The notes below the pieces were generated by a model that saw only the letters and a program-made list of their open reading frames with translations, was not told the DNA's origin and searched no databases. This document shows positions 1 to 10,966 of a DNA stretch of 64,000 bases, piece after piece. How positions within the stretch are numbered: position 1 is the stretch's first letter; every line of letters begins with the position of its first letter. The position numbers and the translations under genes were made by a program. Source of the stretch: Siphonodentalium dalli (Eukaryota; Mollusca; Scaphopoda; Gadilida; Siphonodentaliidae); the NCBI GenBank assembly GCA_032622095.1, contig CP136061.1, positions 216,164,373-216,228,372 of the forward strand, written 5' to 3'.

Positions 1-1001
1 GCAATACACACAGAAGAATGTGGACGTTGTTGTATCAACTGCTGGTGGTAAATCTAGTCTGGTTACAAGTACCGATTAACACATCGATATAAAGAAGCGG
101 CTGTTATCTATCAGATGAGTGCATATGTACTGAGTCGCTGCATGGACGATCAGCTGCATACGAAATATGTGGTAAGGCAATGCAAAGCCAATTTCCTGTT
201 TCTCAGGCCAAAATATCTTGAAAAGCATGTGTGCGTGGGCTTTTATAGTTAATTTTTTATTTCGGGGGCACACGCCAACGAAGCGCACAACCTAGATTGG
301 CTAGATCAGGGTCTAATTTCAGTTGCCTGTAGCCAATATTTTCCCTAAGAGATTTCTGCAAAAAAGTTTAGTTAGTGTGATTTATTTTGTACAACATCAC
401 CCTATCAAGTATCAGAGACTCATTTTTGACTAAGTTTGTATGAAAACGTACAATTATTTTGTACCGATAATAATTCCCCCCGGACATATCGAACACGAAA
501 ATAAAAAGGTTGCATGTGCGGTGTTTCAGGACCATGCACATGTGCATGAGAAACGGGAAATTGACTTTGCAGGGTCTAACTTCCAAACTATTTTACCAAG
601 ATTTTTTAGAAATGAAGAATTTGTGCAGACTGGATTATCTTTACAGAGACCGCCCTTGAGCATGAATGTTCAATCACTTTTTTTTAACAAATATTTGAAT
701 TATTTTAAGAGGAATGACAGACCATCTCAATATCCAATAACATTTGGTAGAATACAGATGTCACATCTGGGGATGGGGTATATTATACATGTATCATGGT
801 GCACACTTTTTATCATAAAGATACATTTAGGGTTATAGGACAAAATTTAACAAATCTGTCAATTTTGATACAATCGTATTCTGTTAATGTATTCAAATGA
901 ATAAATTATTTTGCTTGACCCAAGAATTACCAAAAGAAATTTGTGAACTTATAAATATCAGCTAATTGAACAGATCCCGTTGGTGGTGAATCTCTGAAAA
1001 T
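1..1001. other. No gene recognised
   Basis: AT-rich sequence. The longest frames (440-838 on plus, 76-288 on minus) have no recognisable domain, low-complexity composition and no splice or start context that would favour them. I see no repeat shared with the rest of the window until the TTAA element that follows. Confidence 0.5.
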
Positions 1002-1005
1002 TTAA

Positions 1006-1187
1006 CCCTTTCTATATCATATGCTCATTGACAAGTAGTTCTCTTAGGAAATGTTGAGATAATAAGTACAACAAACAACAATAGGTCATTTGTTGAACTT
1101 ATTATCTGATCATTTCCCACCAATGAATATGAATCCTTCTGCACATGTTGATAACTGAATGGTTGAATCCATTTAGTATAGAAAAGG
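1006..1187. mobile_element. TTAA-flanked MITE, CCCTTTCTATA subfamily
   Basis: The element starts CCCTTTCTATAT and ends ATAGAAAAGG, with TTAA on both sides (1002-1005 and 1188-1191). The inside is an inverted repeat around GATAATAAGT...ACTTATTATC. TTAA target duplication with CCC...GGG ends is the hallmark of piggyBac-type elements. There is no coding sequence, so this is a non-autonomous relic. Diverged relatives lie near 3890, 5500, 15588 and 19555. Confidence 0.75.
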
Positions 1188-1204
1188 TTAAGTTGAATGA
1201 TTAA

Positions 1205-1484
1205 CTCTTTCAGTGCCAGGGGCCGATCTCATCGGCCCTAATTTACGGTCTGTAGAGTGCCAGGGCCGATAAAATCTGGCACTGAAAGAGTTAAAGAATA
1301 TAAGAAAAAATTATTAAAATTGTAAAAAATTGTAAAAAAAATAATAACAAATGATGAAAATTTGTTAGGCCAATGCATTCTCTTATATATGCGAGGCGAC
1401 CTATGGTCGACTCGCATATATAAGAGAATGCTTTGGCACAGGGTATATGGTTTGATACAAAAATCGGACTTGGCACTGAAAGGG
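1205..1484. mobile_element. TTAA-flanked MITE, CTTTCAGTGCC subfamily
   Basis: TTAA occurs at 1201-1204 and 1485-1488. The ends are CTCTTTCAGTGCC and GGCACTGAAAGGG. A second inner end, GGCACTGAAAGAG followed by TTAA at 1291-1294, means either a short 86-bp element plus an adjacent one or an internal duplication. It contains the 69-bp palindrome found across this window. Piggybac-like by target site and ends; no coding capacity. Confidence 0.75.
1369..1437. repeat. 69-bp palindrome module (first copy)
   Basis: Near-perfect palindrome with arms beginning GCCAATGCATTCTCTTATAT and a centre around GGCGACCTATGGTCGAC. The same module appears in several other TTAA elements here, in both orientations of its slightly asymmetric centre. 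Confidence 0.85.
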
Positions 1485-1565
1485 TTAAAAGCTGAGTCAA
1501 AGTTGTGTCCACAGATAAACAGACAACCTCATCTCTGAATACTACCCTGCCAGACCTCAAATATG

Positions 1566-2012
1566 GTGCTGGAAATTTTCAGAATGAGGTCCCAGACGGT
1601 GAATGTAGTGACGCTACACCATATGGAGGGCTAGCATCACTAAATTTACCCTATGCTGGGGACCTTATTCTGCTTTGTCTTCATCTTTTCTGGAAAGTAT
1701 CTTTATTATCAACTAAACAAGTCTTTTAGTTTCTTCAGAAACTTCTTTTTCTTTTTTTGTATAATTTCTCTATATCCCCAAATTTGCAGATGACACAATA
1801 CATAATCGAGGTGCCCAATGGGTGCGCATCACCATCTTCATCATTTTGGAACTTAAACATGTGTCTAGGTCTAATCATGGTCTCACATAGCAGATGAGGC
1901 GATGCAGAATGAGGTCCCCAGAGGATGAATTTGGTGAGCTAGCCCACTGTGCGGGGTATAGTGTCACTAAATTCTCCCTCAGGGGACCTCATTCTGCAAA
2001 TGTCCAGAATCA
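1566..2012. mobile_element. Diverged two-palindrome hAT-like MITE
   Basis: Two palindromes, each bounded by CAGAATGAGGTCCC and its complement (about 1577-1675 and 1905-1999), flank a spacer with the words TTTCTATATCCCC and AATTTGCAGA. This is the architecture of the better preserved copy at 16540-17000. The outer ends are too worn to show a target duplication. Confidence 0.6.
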
Positions 2013-2061
2013 TATTTTGATGTCTGTCTATACTAGTGTAACAAAGGCCTGTAGATGTTAT

Positions 2062-2210
2062 CAAGCCTTGAAATAGTGTCTGTCATTTGCAGAATGAGGT
2101 TCCCAGAGGGTGAATTTTGTGATGCTAGCCCGCTATGCGGGATAGCATCACTAAATTCACCCTCTGGGAACCTCATTCTGCAAATGACAGACACACTATT
2201 TCAAGGCTTG
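2062..2210. mobile_element. Solo-palindrome hAT-like MITE with 8-bp target duplication
   Basis: The ends are CAAGCCTTGAAATAGTGT and the complementary AACACTATTTCAAGGCTTG form, flanked by identical 8-bp GATGTTAT at 2054-2061 and 2211-2218. The body is one palindrome with arms CAGAATGAGGTTCCCAGAGG. An 8-bp duplication with CA...TG ends fits the hAT superfamily. It carries one palindrome where the longer relatives carry two. No coding sequence. Confidence 0.85.
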
Positions 2211-2218
2211 GATGTTAT

Positions 2219-2957
2219 CAGGCAATGCAGTTCGAATCTAGTGCGAGCGTACTCTGTCAACTTCCAACATTTTACCATAAACGGTCCTATAGTTATAAGA
2301 GTGTATACATAATACACCGTAATTATTGTGTATATAAGCACAGAGTTAAAACGGAAATACCAGCATTCCATCATAATGGACATAATTGCCAAAGGGTCAT
2401 TAGGCACATAATCGCTGCGATATTTTGCACCCGAGAGCATATTTCTCGCCAAGAGTCCCACAATGGATATCCCTTATGCTATTGATTACAAAGCCATTAT
2501 AGTCATTATTAAGACATTTTTAAGGAGGCGAACTTTTTAATGGTCAGGTTCTTGAGCGTCCCGAACTAACTTGGATGTCTGAGCTTTTCACTCAAACAAT
2601 TTCCTCTATTATAATAGGGTGGTGTTCATACAAGCACCATTACACCTATATTACATTAATTATTGTATATAACAACAGCGTGTCTCATCACAGTGGCTTG
2701 ATTTATGCCGCCATCAGCAATTTTCTAGTTCCTTAATTATATATCATTAATTGAACAGCTGATGAAAAGTCAGACTAATCTGACATTCTCTATTATCACA
2801 ACCTCATTAAAGAAGGGGCAGCATCAAAGCAGCTGACTTTTATAATACAAAACATACATCCCAAGATTGCTTCACCGAAGCTTCTAATTTAACATGATGA
2901 ATTTTTCAATGCAGCAATTACGCCTTTAAATATGTGAACATAAACGATATGCATGCA
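2219..2957. other. No gene recognised
   Basis: AT-rich sequence without recognisable coding domains or shared repeats. Frames here overlap the preceding palindrome and are not credible genes. Confidence 0.5.
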
Positions 2958-3112
2958 CAGTGATGCCCTAAATAATCGACTACTTAACCACAGCAGAATT
3001 ATGGGTAATTTTTCAGGATTTAGTCGGAAACAAGCCATATTTCCGACTAAATCCTGAAAAGTTACCCATAATTCTGCTGTGGTTAAGGAGTCAATTATTT
3101 AGGGCATTACTG
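2958..3112. mobile_element. CAGTAATGC palindromic MITE (Tc1/mariner or pogo-like)
   Basis: The ends are CAGTGATGCCCTAAATAATC and the complementary form ending GGGCATTACTG, with TA on the right. The inside is a hairpin with arms CAGCAGAATTATGGGTAA and GGATTTAGTCGGAAA. A CAGT start and TA target point to the Tc1/mariner group. Several copies recur below. Confidence 0.75.
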
Positions 3113-3128
3113 TATCTACACTGAAGAC

Positions 3129-3541
3129 CAAGGCTGGAAATAGTGTGTCTGACATTTTCAGAATGAGGTCCGCATAGAGGGCTAGCATAACTAAATTCAC
3201 CCTCATAGGACTTCATTCTGATTAGGCCTCATCTTTTGGGAAGTATCTATAATCTCAAATTAACATTGTTTCCGTTACTTTTTCCCTTCTGTTCAGTTTC
3301 TATATCCCCTAATTTGCAGAAGATAAAATGCATAATCGAGGTGACTAATGGGTGAACATCACCAACTTCAACTGAGGAACTTCAATCTGAACCTATGTCT
3401 CCCATAGAAGTTGAGGCCTAAGCAGAATGAGGTTCCCAGAGGGTGAATTTGGTAACGCTAGCCTGCTGTGCAGGATAGCGTCACTAAATTCACCCTCTGG
3501 GGACCTCATTCTGCAAATGTCAAACACACTATTTCCAGGCT
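3129..3541. mobile_element. Two-palindrome hAT-like MITE
   Basis: The left end is CAAGGCTGGAAATAGTGTG and the right end reads CACACTATTTCCAGGCTG. The spacer has TTTCTATATCCCCTAATTTG and a run around AATGGGTGAACATCACC shared with 16540-17000 and 29765-30191. The left palindrome has lost part of its centre. No target duplication is visible. Confidence 0.7.
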
Positions 3542-3889
3542 GAATTACTATGTTTTTGTGTTTTCTCTCAGGCAACCATGTAATTAACGGTTACCACGAT
3601 CAGTGTCCCATCAATTGCATGATATAACAGGTTCAAAATGAACCTACACCCATCCATGGAAGACAAAATGAAGGAGAAACATAAAACAGAATTTTGCTTG
3701 TTTTTGTTAGATTTTTCATGGAAATAAGTGTTCTAGAAATTTGTGAAATTTAAATATTTTGCAGCAAGATATGTGCTGACTTTTAATTTACTTTCTGGCT
3801 ATAGGCCTTAATTGTGTTGAACACATTTAGTTGTCTCCAATCGAGTTATATTTGTATACATTGGAATAGTCTATCTTCCATTTGAGGGG

Positions 3890-4071
3890 TGTCTAGAAAA
3901 AGACGACAGACATACAAAATAATTAATACAAGTGCAGAAGGATTCATAGTCACTGGTGGGAAAATGTTCAGATAATAAGTTCATTAAATGACCTACGGTC
4001 ATTTGTTGAACTTATTATCTGAACATTACCTAAGGAAACTACATGCCAATGAGTATTTAGTGAAGAATGGG
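3890..4071. mobile_element. Partial TTAA MITE, CCCTTTCTATA subfamily
   Basis: Contains the inverted module TGTTCAGATAATAAGTTC...GAACTTATTATCTGAACA and ends AGAATGGG followed by TTAA at 4072-4075. The left end is not preserved. Confidence 0.55.
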
Positions 4072-4075
4072 TTAA

Positions 4076-5030
4076 TATTGCTAATATTGCTATTATTAAT
4101 ATCGTAAGAATATTGTCATGAATCCACCCAGTTCAGATCATACCTGTCCATTTTTATGAAAAAATCACTTTCATACAGTGAATTGGAATTTATATATATT
4201 CTTCATTTTTACTACATGTCCTGTATACGAACGGCAGTCATTTCATGCCATTAAAATATTTCAAATTCCCACCTTCAACCAAATTAAAAATTTGTTGTAA
4301 ATGAACAATGTATTTTGTAAGGATATTTCCATGAATCCACCCAGTTCAGATCGTACCTGTCACTTTTAAAAAAAAAATCACTCCAGGCAATTGAACCATG
4401 AGCAATAAGAGATAATATCAGAGTTTTCACACTTGAAGAAACAATGTGTCAGAGAGAGCGATGAGTCACATTACAAGAAGGCATATCAAATATTCATTGT
4501 ATCATGCATTTCATGGGACAATTAGCTTTATATAATACGTGCAGTGGACTCCTGGTGTTATTTTCTAAGAAATTTCATGCACTTCAAATCACACCCCGGT
4601 GGGCCAATTTAGATCTGCTTTGAACTTGAAAAAAGAGCAATAAAAGTTTGAAAAGTGCGAGTTACAGTTGAGTGTTTGAAAAAAAATGATTCCCTGCTGA
4701 CTGTTGGGCATAAATGATGAGACAGTTAAAGATAAGATCAGCCGTCGCCTTCAATTCAGGGTGGTATAATACAATGCAAAATATTTGGTGAAGAATTTCT
4801 CACTACAGGACTCATTTTGGTAATAGGGGCTAAAAATTCAGATGATGCAATTGTGTTGAATATTATCCGCAGTCAATTGTATCTTAGTTTTTGAGTTTTT
4901 CAGATTTCTTGCAATTTCTCTTATGAAATATAATACCTCATTACTTTAGGGTAAATACCTGTATCAAAAAATGTATAATGTAATAAAGAGGGTTTTATTC
5001 ACCTTACAATTGCATACTCGCAGTCTCTAA
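4076..5030. repeat. Non-coding region with a 213-bp-spaced direct repeat
   Basis: The text ATGAATCCACCCAGTTCAGA followed by a CCTGTC / AAAAATCACT stretch occurs at about 4118 and again at about 4331, an old tandem duplication. Otherwise AT-rich with no recognisable gene. Confidence 0.55.
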
Positions 5031-5250
5031 CCCTTTCATGACGGGAGCTGCGTTGGTGCAGCATAAAAGATCATGTGCCAGTGCATTCTCTTATATATGA
5101 GACTCTCCCATAGGCTTACAAGGTCAAGGAAAATATTGTTAGGCCAATGTATTATCTTATACATGTGAGGCTCCCTATGGGAGACTCGCATATGTTATGT
5201 AAGGGCACAAGGTTTTCGCAAAAGTTCAAGAAGCTCCCATCATGGAAGGG
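5031..5250. mobile_element. TTAA MITE, CCCTTTCATGACGGGAG subfamily
   Basis: The left end is CCCTTTCATGACGGGAGCTG, preceded by CTAA (a mutated TTAA). The right end is GAAGCTCCCATCATGGAAGGG followed by TTAA at 5251-5254. The first 69-bp palindrome is cut in half and the second (about 5143-5205) is diverged. Non-autonomous, piggyBac-like. Confidence 0.7.
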
Positions 5251-6000
5251 TTAAAAAACCGACGAAAATCTATCAGATTTAAGTCTCTGGAATTCGTATC
5301 CAGATCCTATTTCTAGAACGATGGGGCTCTCCCAAGACGATATAATATAGTGTTTCCATACTAGTGCATATGGAGTGCATGCTTGGTGCAGTAAATGTTG
5401 TGAGAATCATAGTATTTAATAGTAGCAGTTATAAAACAACACGATGCGAACAAATAATCAGTAATAAATATCATTGGCTGATAAAAAACATCTAGCTGTT
5501 TGTTGAAATTATAACCTGAATATTTCATAAGGGAACTACTCGTCAATGAGTGTTTCGTACAGAAAGGGTTAAAACTCTCTTGTGTGGTTATATTCGCAAT
5601 TATCCTTAGCTGTTCTGATGATCAAACAGCTAGAACTCAGACAGACCCTATTGACAGCTACCAGGGAAAATATTACTCCCCACAGACTATAAACAAGGTT
5701 TAGCTAGGTACTCTTTATATTGGAGTGGGCTGAAATTTTAGTGCCTGTGGTTGTAGTGTGTGGGGATGGTTTATATATGACTGTAATGACCAGGTAGACA
5801 TGAACCACATTAATTCAGTAATAGCAGTCTGGATGATGTACCTAACACCGCATCTTATGTCAGCGATTGATGCACGTTTTTACCTCAGGCAACATTTTTT
5901 AAATTCAAGTATTCTGTCTAAATGCGATGATGAGGCAATCTGCTTGATTTGAATAATTATATCAAGGAAGGGTACACTTTCTTAACCATGACAAGAGATA
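5251..6000. other. No gene; one MITE end fragment
   Basis: The frame at 5758-5952 is not recognised. Around 5505-5568 lies the right end of a CCCTTTCTATA-type TTAA element (GAAAGGG then TTAA). The rest is unassigned AT-rich sequence. Confidence 0.45.
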
Positions 6001-6004
6001 TTAA

Positions 6005-6259
6005 CCCTTCCATAACAGGAACTGCATTGGTGTAGCATTAATGACCCTGTGCTAGTGCATTCTCTTATATATGCGAGTCTCCCATAGGGAGCCTCACATA
6101 TATAAGAGAATGCAGTGGCTTATTAGGTAAAGGTAAATATTGTTAGGCCAATGCATTCTCTTATATATATGAAGCACCCTATGGGCGACTCACATATAAA
6201 AGAGAATGCATTGGCACAGGGTTTTCGCAACATTTCAGGAAGATCCAGTCATGGAATGG
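6005..6259. mobile_element. TTAA MITE with two palindromes
   Basis: TTAA flanks both ends (6001-6004 and 6260-6263). The left end is CCCTTCCATAACAGGAACTG. Two copies of the palindrome module lie at about 6055-6119 and 6147-6214, separated by a short A-rich spacer. Same subfamily as 5031-5250. Confidence 0.75.
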
Positions 6260-6532
6260 TTAATTCATTGCAAAAAAATATATATTTTACATGTTTGTAA
6301 ATGAAAACTATTCACCAAGTGATTCGTTCGGAAATATAAACATAACTTTTTATATAACGAGCATTATACTGGCAGCACATATGTGAATTCTATGGAATAT
6401 ATACAGCGTTTCTTAACATTTTTATAGACAAATTACAATGTATACTTTAAATGGGCAACAATAGGAGAATCTGTTCAGGAGTGAATGGGTAAAAAAGAAA
6501 TGAAATTTATACTGTTCTCAAATACTACCATA

Positions 6533-6720
6533 CAGTAATGCTCTAAATAATTGACTCCTTAACCACAGCAGAATTATGGGTAATTTTTCAGGATTTAGTT
6601 GGAAATATGGCTTGTTGCCATTCATTGGAAAGCTCTCACTTTTTCCCTTCTGTTCAGTTTCTATATCCCTTAATTTAAAGAAGATAAAATGCATAATCAA
6701 GATTTGTGATTAAGATACGC
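6533..6720. mobile_element. Chimeric MITE fragment (TA-type half joined to hAT-type interior)
   Basis: 6533-6632 is the left half of a CAGTAATGC element, cut at its hairpin tip (GGAAAGCTCTC). It runs directly into TTTTTCCCTTCTGTTCAGTT and the TTTCTATATCCC spacer typical of the two-palindrome hAT-like family. The junction looks like recombination or a template switch between unrelated elements. Confidence 0.6.
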
Positions 6721-7749
6721 ATTTTGTTCTGTCTATGTATACGATGATATCAACAATCAAGAGTATAAAAATTCTGGCGCCAGGACATAGATGCAAGAAA
6801 AAAAAGAAAAAAGAGTTTTAAATTCAGGTCAGGTAGGAGGTCATTAATTCACTGAACCGGTATCACGACTGTCTCTCACATCAAAAACTTACCACCATGC
6901 GTGAATAATATAAACTTTGAGCCCCGTGTTAGTGAGAGATAAAGACCTTGATATTTTCTCTATTGCGTAATATAAATAATTATATCTCGGATAAAATTAC
7001 ATTTCGCTTTTATAAGAAGAGTCTACACCATTCATCAGCATTCCTGAATGAATGCGAATAACTTCCACCCGGCTTACAAATCACATCGCTTTATTTCCAC
7101 ATAAATTGTTCTATTCGTCCACAACAAAGGCTAATTACCCCAAGAATGCCTGACGTGTATATTTTTGATGGATAAGTATAATTTTCATTTTTTCTCCGAA
7201 TAACTCAGATTCCTATGACATCAAGGATGAAATTTGTTCACGAGATCCTGCCACGGTCTGCCAAAATAGAAGTCAGGGCACGGCACATACCAATTGTGAC
7301 TGGAATTACCTGGTAATACCGGGTCAAAAGAGTGTTGAGCTTTAACATGATGAGTTTTTTTAACGATAAGAGCATGAATGGGTATTATAGCCACAATGTT
7401 CACTGTAAGAGGGTGAAATGGGTGGTGGGGGTGTGGACTTGCTATCTTGCCAATAAGAAAGAGGTTCGGGCATAAAGGTAGCGATGGGGAGGGTTGTGGT
7501 GATTTATTTTCATAAAGAACTTATCTCTCTTCATGGTCTATTGTGCACCAATAAAACTAATGCTAAAACTAAAACTGATACAGCCTAATGGTCGAAATGA
7601 CATTATATCCCATTGAATTCATCCAGCCATCTAAAGAAGGAACAACTCCAAAATGGATATATAGCAAGAAATTTGAACATAAGATTATGATATATCATTG
7701 AGGAGATTTTGAATTTAAAAAAAAAGATTTATAGGGGGGAATATATAAA
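6721..7749. other. No gene recognised
   Basis: Short frames only (for example 7221-7403 on minus), none with a recognisable domain. I see no shared repeat. Confidence 0.45.
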
Positions 7750-7964
7750 CCCTTTCATGACTGGAGCTTCCTGAAATTTGGTCAAAAACCTTTGCCAATG
7801 CATTCTCTTATAATAAGAGAATGCATTAATATTTACCTTGAACTTGTAAGCCAGTGCATTCTCTTATATATGCAAGGTGCCCTATGGGACACTTGTATAT
7901 ATAAGAGAATGCACTGGAACATGATCTTTAATGCTGAACGAGTGCAGCTCCCATCACGAAGGGA
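7750..7964. mobile_element. TTAA-type MITE, CCCTTTCATGACTGGAG subfamily
   Basis: The left end is CCCTTTCATGACTGGAGCTT and the right end AGCTCCCATCACGAAGGG. Two palindrome modules are present; the first has collapsed to a short hairpin at about 7796-7830 and the second is at about 7853-7917. The flanking TTAA is damaged on the left and one base displaced on the right. Confidence 0.65.
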
Positions 7965-8399
7965 TTAATGTGGTAAGCAGATAACCTTTTGAAATCCTGG
8001 GTACCCTAATCAATATTTTGGAGATCCTTGGTACTCAAAGCTCTGAGATAACACTACCTGGTTAGAAATGGTTATTACTGGGACAATGATAACGTTATCA
8101 ATTCACCTCAACTAGAGTTGACTGTGACATTGTTGTCACATTTTGATGTTTCAGGAACATAGCTTTGGGGTTCAGGGTTTTAGGGTACCCATCATGACCA
8201 TTTTATGATTGTTTTTTGCTATATAAATATTACAAATCTTAGTGTTATCTTTTCAAACAAAAGCAAATATTAGCCAGTAGTATTACATATATTTTGGTGG
8301 GGAGGTTCTCTTTTCTATATATTTTAAGATGATATAGGAACATGATGACGCGAGCAAGAGATAACTTGATTACCTGCTCATATGATATACAGTAATGCT
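7965..8399. other. No gene recognised
   Basis: Unassigned sequence. The stretch TACCTGCTCATATGATATA before the next element recurs just after it (about 8660) in diverged form, so the element may have landed in, or been duplicated with, a local repeat. Confidence 0.4.
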
Positions 8400-8602
8400 C
8401 TAATTAATCGACCTCTTAACCAAAGCAGAATTATGGGTAACTTTTCAGGATTTAGTCGGAAATATGGCTTGTTGCCATTCATCGGAAAGCTCTCCCCGAG
8501 AGCTTTCCGATGAATGGCAACAAGCCATATTTCCGACTAAATCCTGAAAAGTTACCCATAATTCTGCTTTGGTTAAGAGGTCGATTAATTAGAGCATTAC
8601 TG
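8400..8602. mobile_element. Intact 203-bp CAGTAATGC palindromic MITE
   Basis: TA is on both sides (8398-8399 and 8603-8604). The ends are CAGTAATGCTCTAATTAATC and its exact complement. The whole element is a nearly perfect hairpin centred on CTCTCCCCGAGAG. This is the best copy in the window, with no coding capacity. The ends fit Tc1/mariner, possibly pogo-like. Confidence 0.85.
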
Positions 8603-10699
8603 TACATAGTAGGGAATGTGTGAACACGTGATATTGACCAGCAAGATATAAGTTGAGTACCTGCTCATACGATATATATATAGTAGGGAAGAAGGTGTTA
8701 ACATGTGATATTGACCAGCCCCCCTAGTCGCCAGGTAACCAGTTTACACCAACAAACCCTGCTGGCACCAGTGATAATGTGATAGGAATCACTACATTTT
8801 TTTATATACTAATATAGCTAATCATTCCCACTCAGGTATGTGAGGAATGTGGTCCGCCATGAAATATTTATCGATTGTTACCATACTTGCCTGACAGATT
8901 TGTTTTACATGGGGAGATAGATTGATAAGCGACCCAGGTACGGAGATATCTGTGGCAGCTGTGTGCTATCTAACAATGCATACAATCAATAGCTAATTCA
9001 GGTGAGGTGGCTGATGGCCAATCACAGGTAGAAACCCATAGCCAAAATTCAAACATATCACACCCAAACACTATAGAAACTGGTAAACAATAACGTCCTG
9101 TAATATTACATGGTCGGTAAATAAATTTTGTGGTGTCCCCTTTCTTGGGACATTTTTGTCACGCTTGCTCCAGACAGGCTTATGTAATGAAATCCCTTAA
9201 TCAAATTAACTGTTAGCTCATGTCTGAGTAATGCAAATTAAACCGGAACATTTTGGGCATTAGAGGTAGTGATACTTCTCTTAATTTAGAAAGCTGTGAA
9301 CATAAAAGGCCAAGGTTTATTTTTTTAGTTTAAAAAGCTTGTGTAATCGTTCTAATTAAAGATTGTGTAACCATTCTAATTTCTAAAATACTCCAGACAT
9401 TTAGGCTCTTGTTATTGAGTATTGATGAATTTGGTTGTCCTTGGGAAAGTGATTTACAATTTCAGGAAGAACTTGCCTAGAGAAGTAGAGGGATGAAGGG
9501 AGGGCTAGGAGTTATGTTGCATTCCCATTTCATATAAGTCTCTTCTGACTTATATGAAATGGGAATTTAATTTTATAATTGCTGTTGGATTTAATTTTAA
9601 ATTCAATTTTAATTTAATTAGTGATTAGTCACCATTATAGTATAGTATGCCCCGATTAATAGAAATAACTATTGAAATAGTCAAATTAGTTATTTTATCA
9701 CATAGACAGTCACTTATAGACTTTGATCTTTACTACATGTAACGTGGAATTAATTTCAGATACTTTACTACATGTAACGTGGAATTAATTTCAGATAAAG
9801 ACCCCAATGGTGTTCATGTATAATACTCTCTCATCCAATACTAGGGCACCAAATTACAGTTCAGAACAAATTTCGAAGTCACTATAAATTCAAACTACAT
9901 GTATTATCATCAGACAACTAGGGATGGTCATAATTGTCAAAATTTTGAAATTACGTGTCTGACACAACATATGATGGAAATTTCCTACCAAAAATATGTT
10001 CTCATAGTTTTTCAAACCAGTAATTAAACGGAAAGCTGTTTTTAGCTTTCAGCACAACCTTAGAGGTGGCTTGGCCAGGTTGAAATTTAAGGTTCCATCA
10101 CTAAGTTTTGAAGAACCTGTTAGAAAATTCAAAAATAATGGGGGGGGGGATGGAATTTCTTGGACTTGGAAATTTTTATCTGTTACAGGGGGCTGGCGGT
10201 AGGGGGGGGGGTGCAGTTGGAAATTCCAAGGTACACCCCACCACCCCCTCAATGAAGACCCTATAGCAAATAACAGGAAGAGGAAGTCATGCCACTGGTA
10301 AATCACATGATATATCTCACATTCCAGAATGACTTTCAAAATCTGACTAGCTGACAGGCTGTCAATACAATCAATTCACAACATTTTGACAAGTAGTTCT
10401 TATCTCATGCTTTATCACGGCAAGTAAACTAACTAAACATGGAGAGTCATATGGGGTCGAGTATATGGGGAAACATGTGACTGCGATTGCCCAATACCAT
10501 GCACAAACCAATTATACATGATTAAGTGTAATGGTTTCGTGATAGCCCAAGGCTCATAATCAATTCATATGCAAGGCAAAGATATCATTTGTTTATATAC
10601 AGAAAGTATCTTCTCATACACACAAAAATCATTACCAAATGCTGACAATGCAGATGGGCTTTCAATAAATACATATGTATTGTTTTAAAGGCATCTTCA
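8603..10699. other. No gene; small repeats
   Basis: Contains a 47-bp palindrome at 9521-9567 (arms ATTCCCATTTCATATAAGTC), a ~34-bp direct duplication starting CTTTACTACATGTAACGTGG at about 9729 and 9763, and G tracts near 10141 and 10202. The minus frame at 10049-10339 is proline-rich because of the G tracts and is not a credible gene. Confidence 0.5.
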
Positions 10700-10966
10700 T
10701 TGGATAACCTGAGGCCAGACTGTCAAATTATTTCTAGCAGGGATTTCTTACAACAGAGATGGCAATGGAGGCACAACCTTTGGAAGAATAATTTTTTCCA
10801 TCATAAAAATGTGTTTGTAGAGGCATCGATTATAGCGGCAAGGGAGCTGAACCCCCTACTTGCACCCTTGTTATGTACAGTGTATGGATGCACACAGTGT
10901 GACATTTTGTATGGATGTATTGCAGGGAAGAGGTTAAGAATCATTGCTGTGGACCAGTTTTTCTAG

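Noticed and set aside
10700-10966. 88-codon plus frame
   Set aside because: No recognisable motif, no splice or promoter context, and no second line of support.
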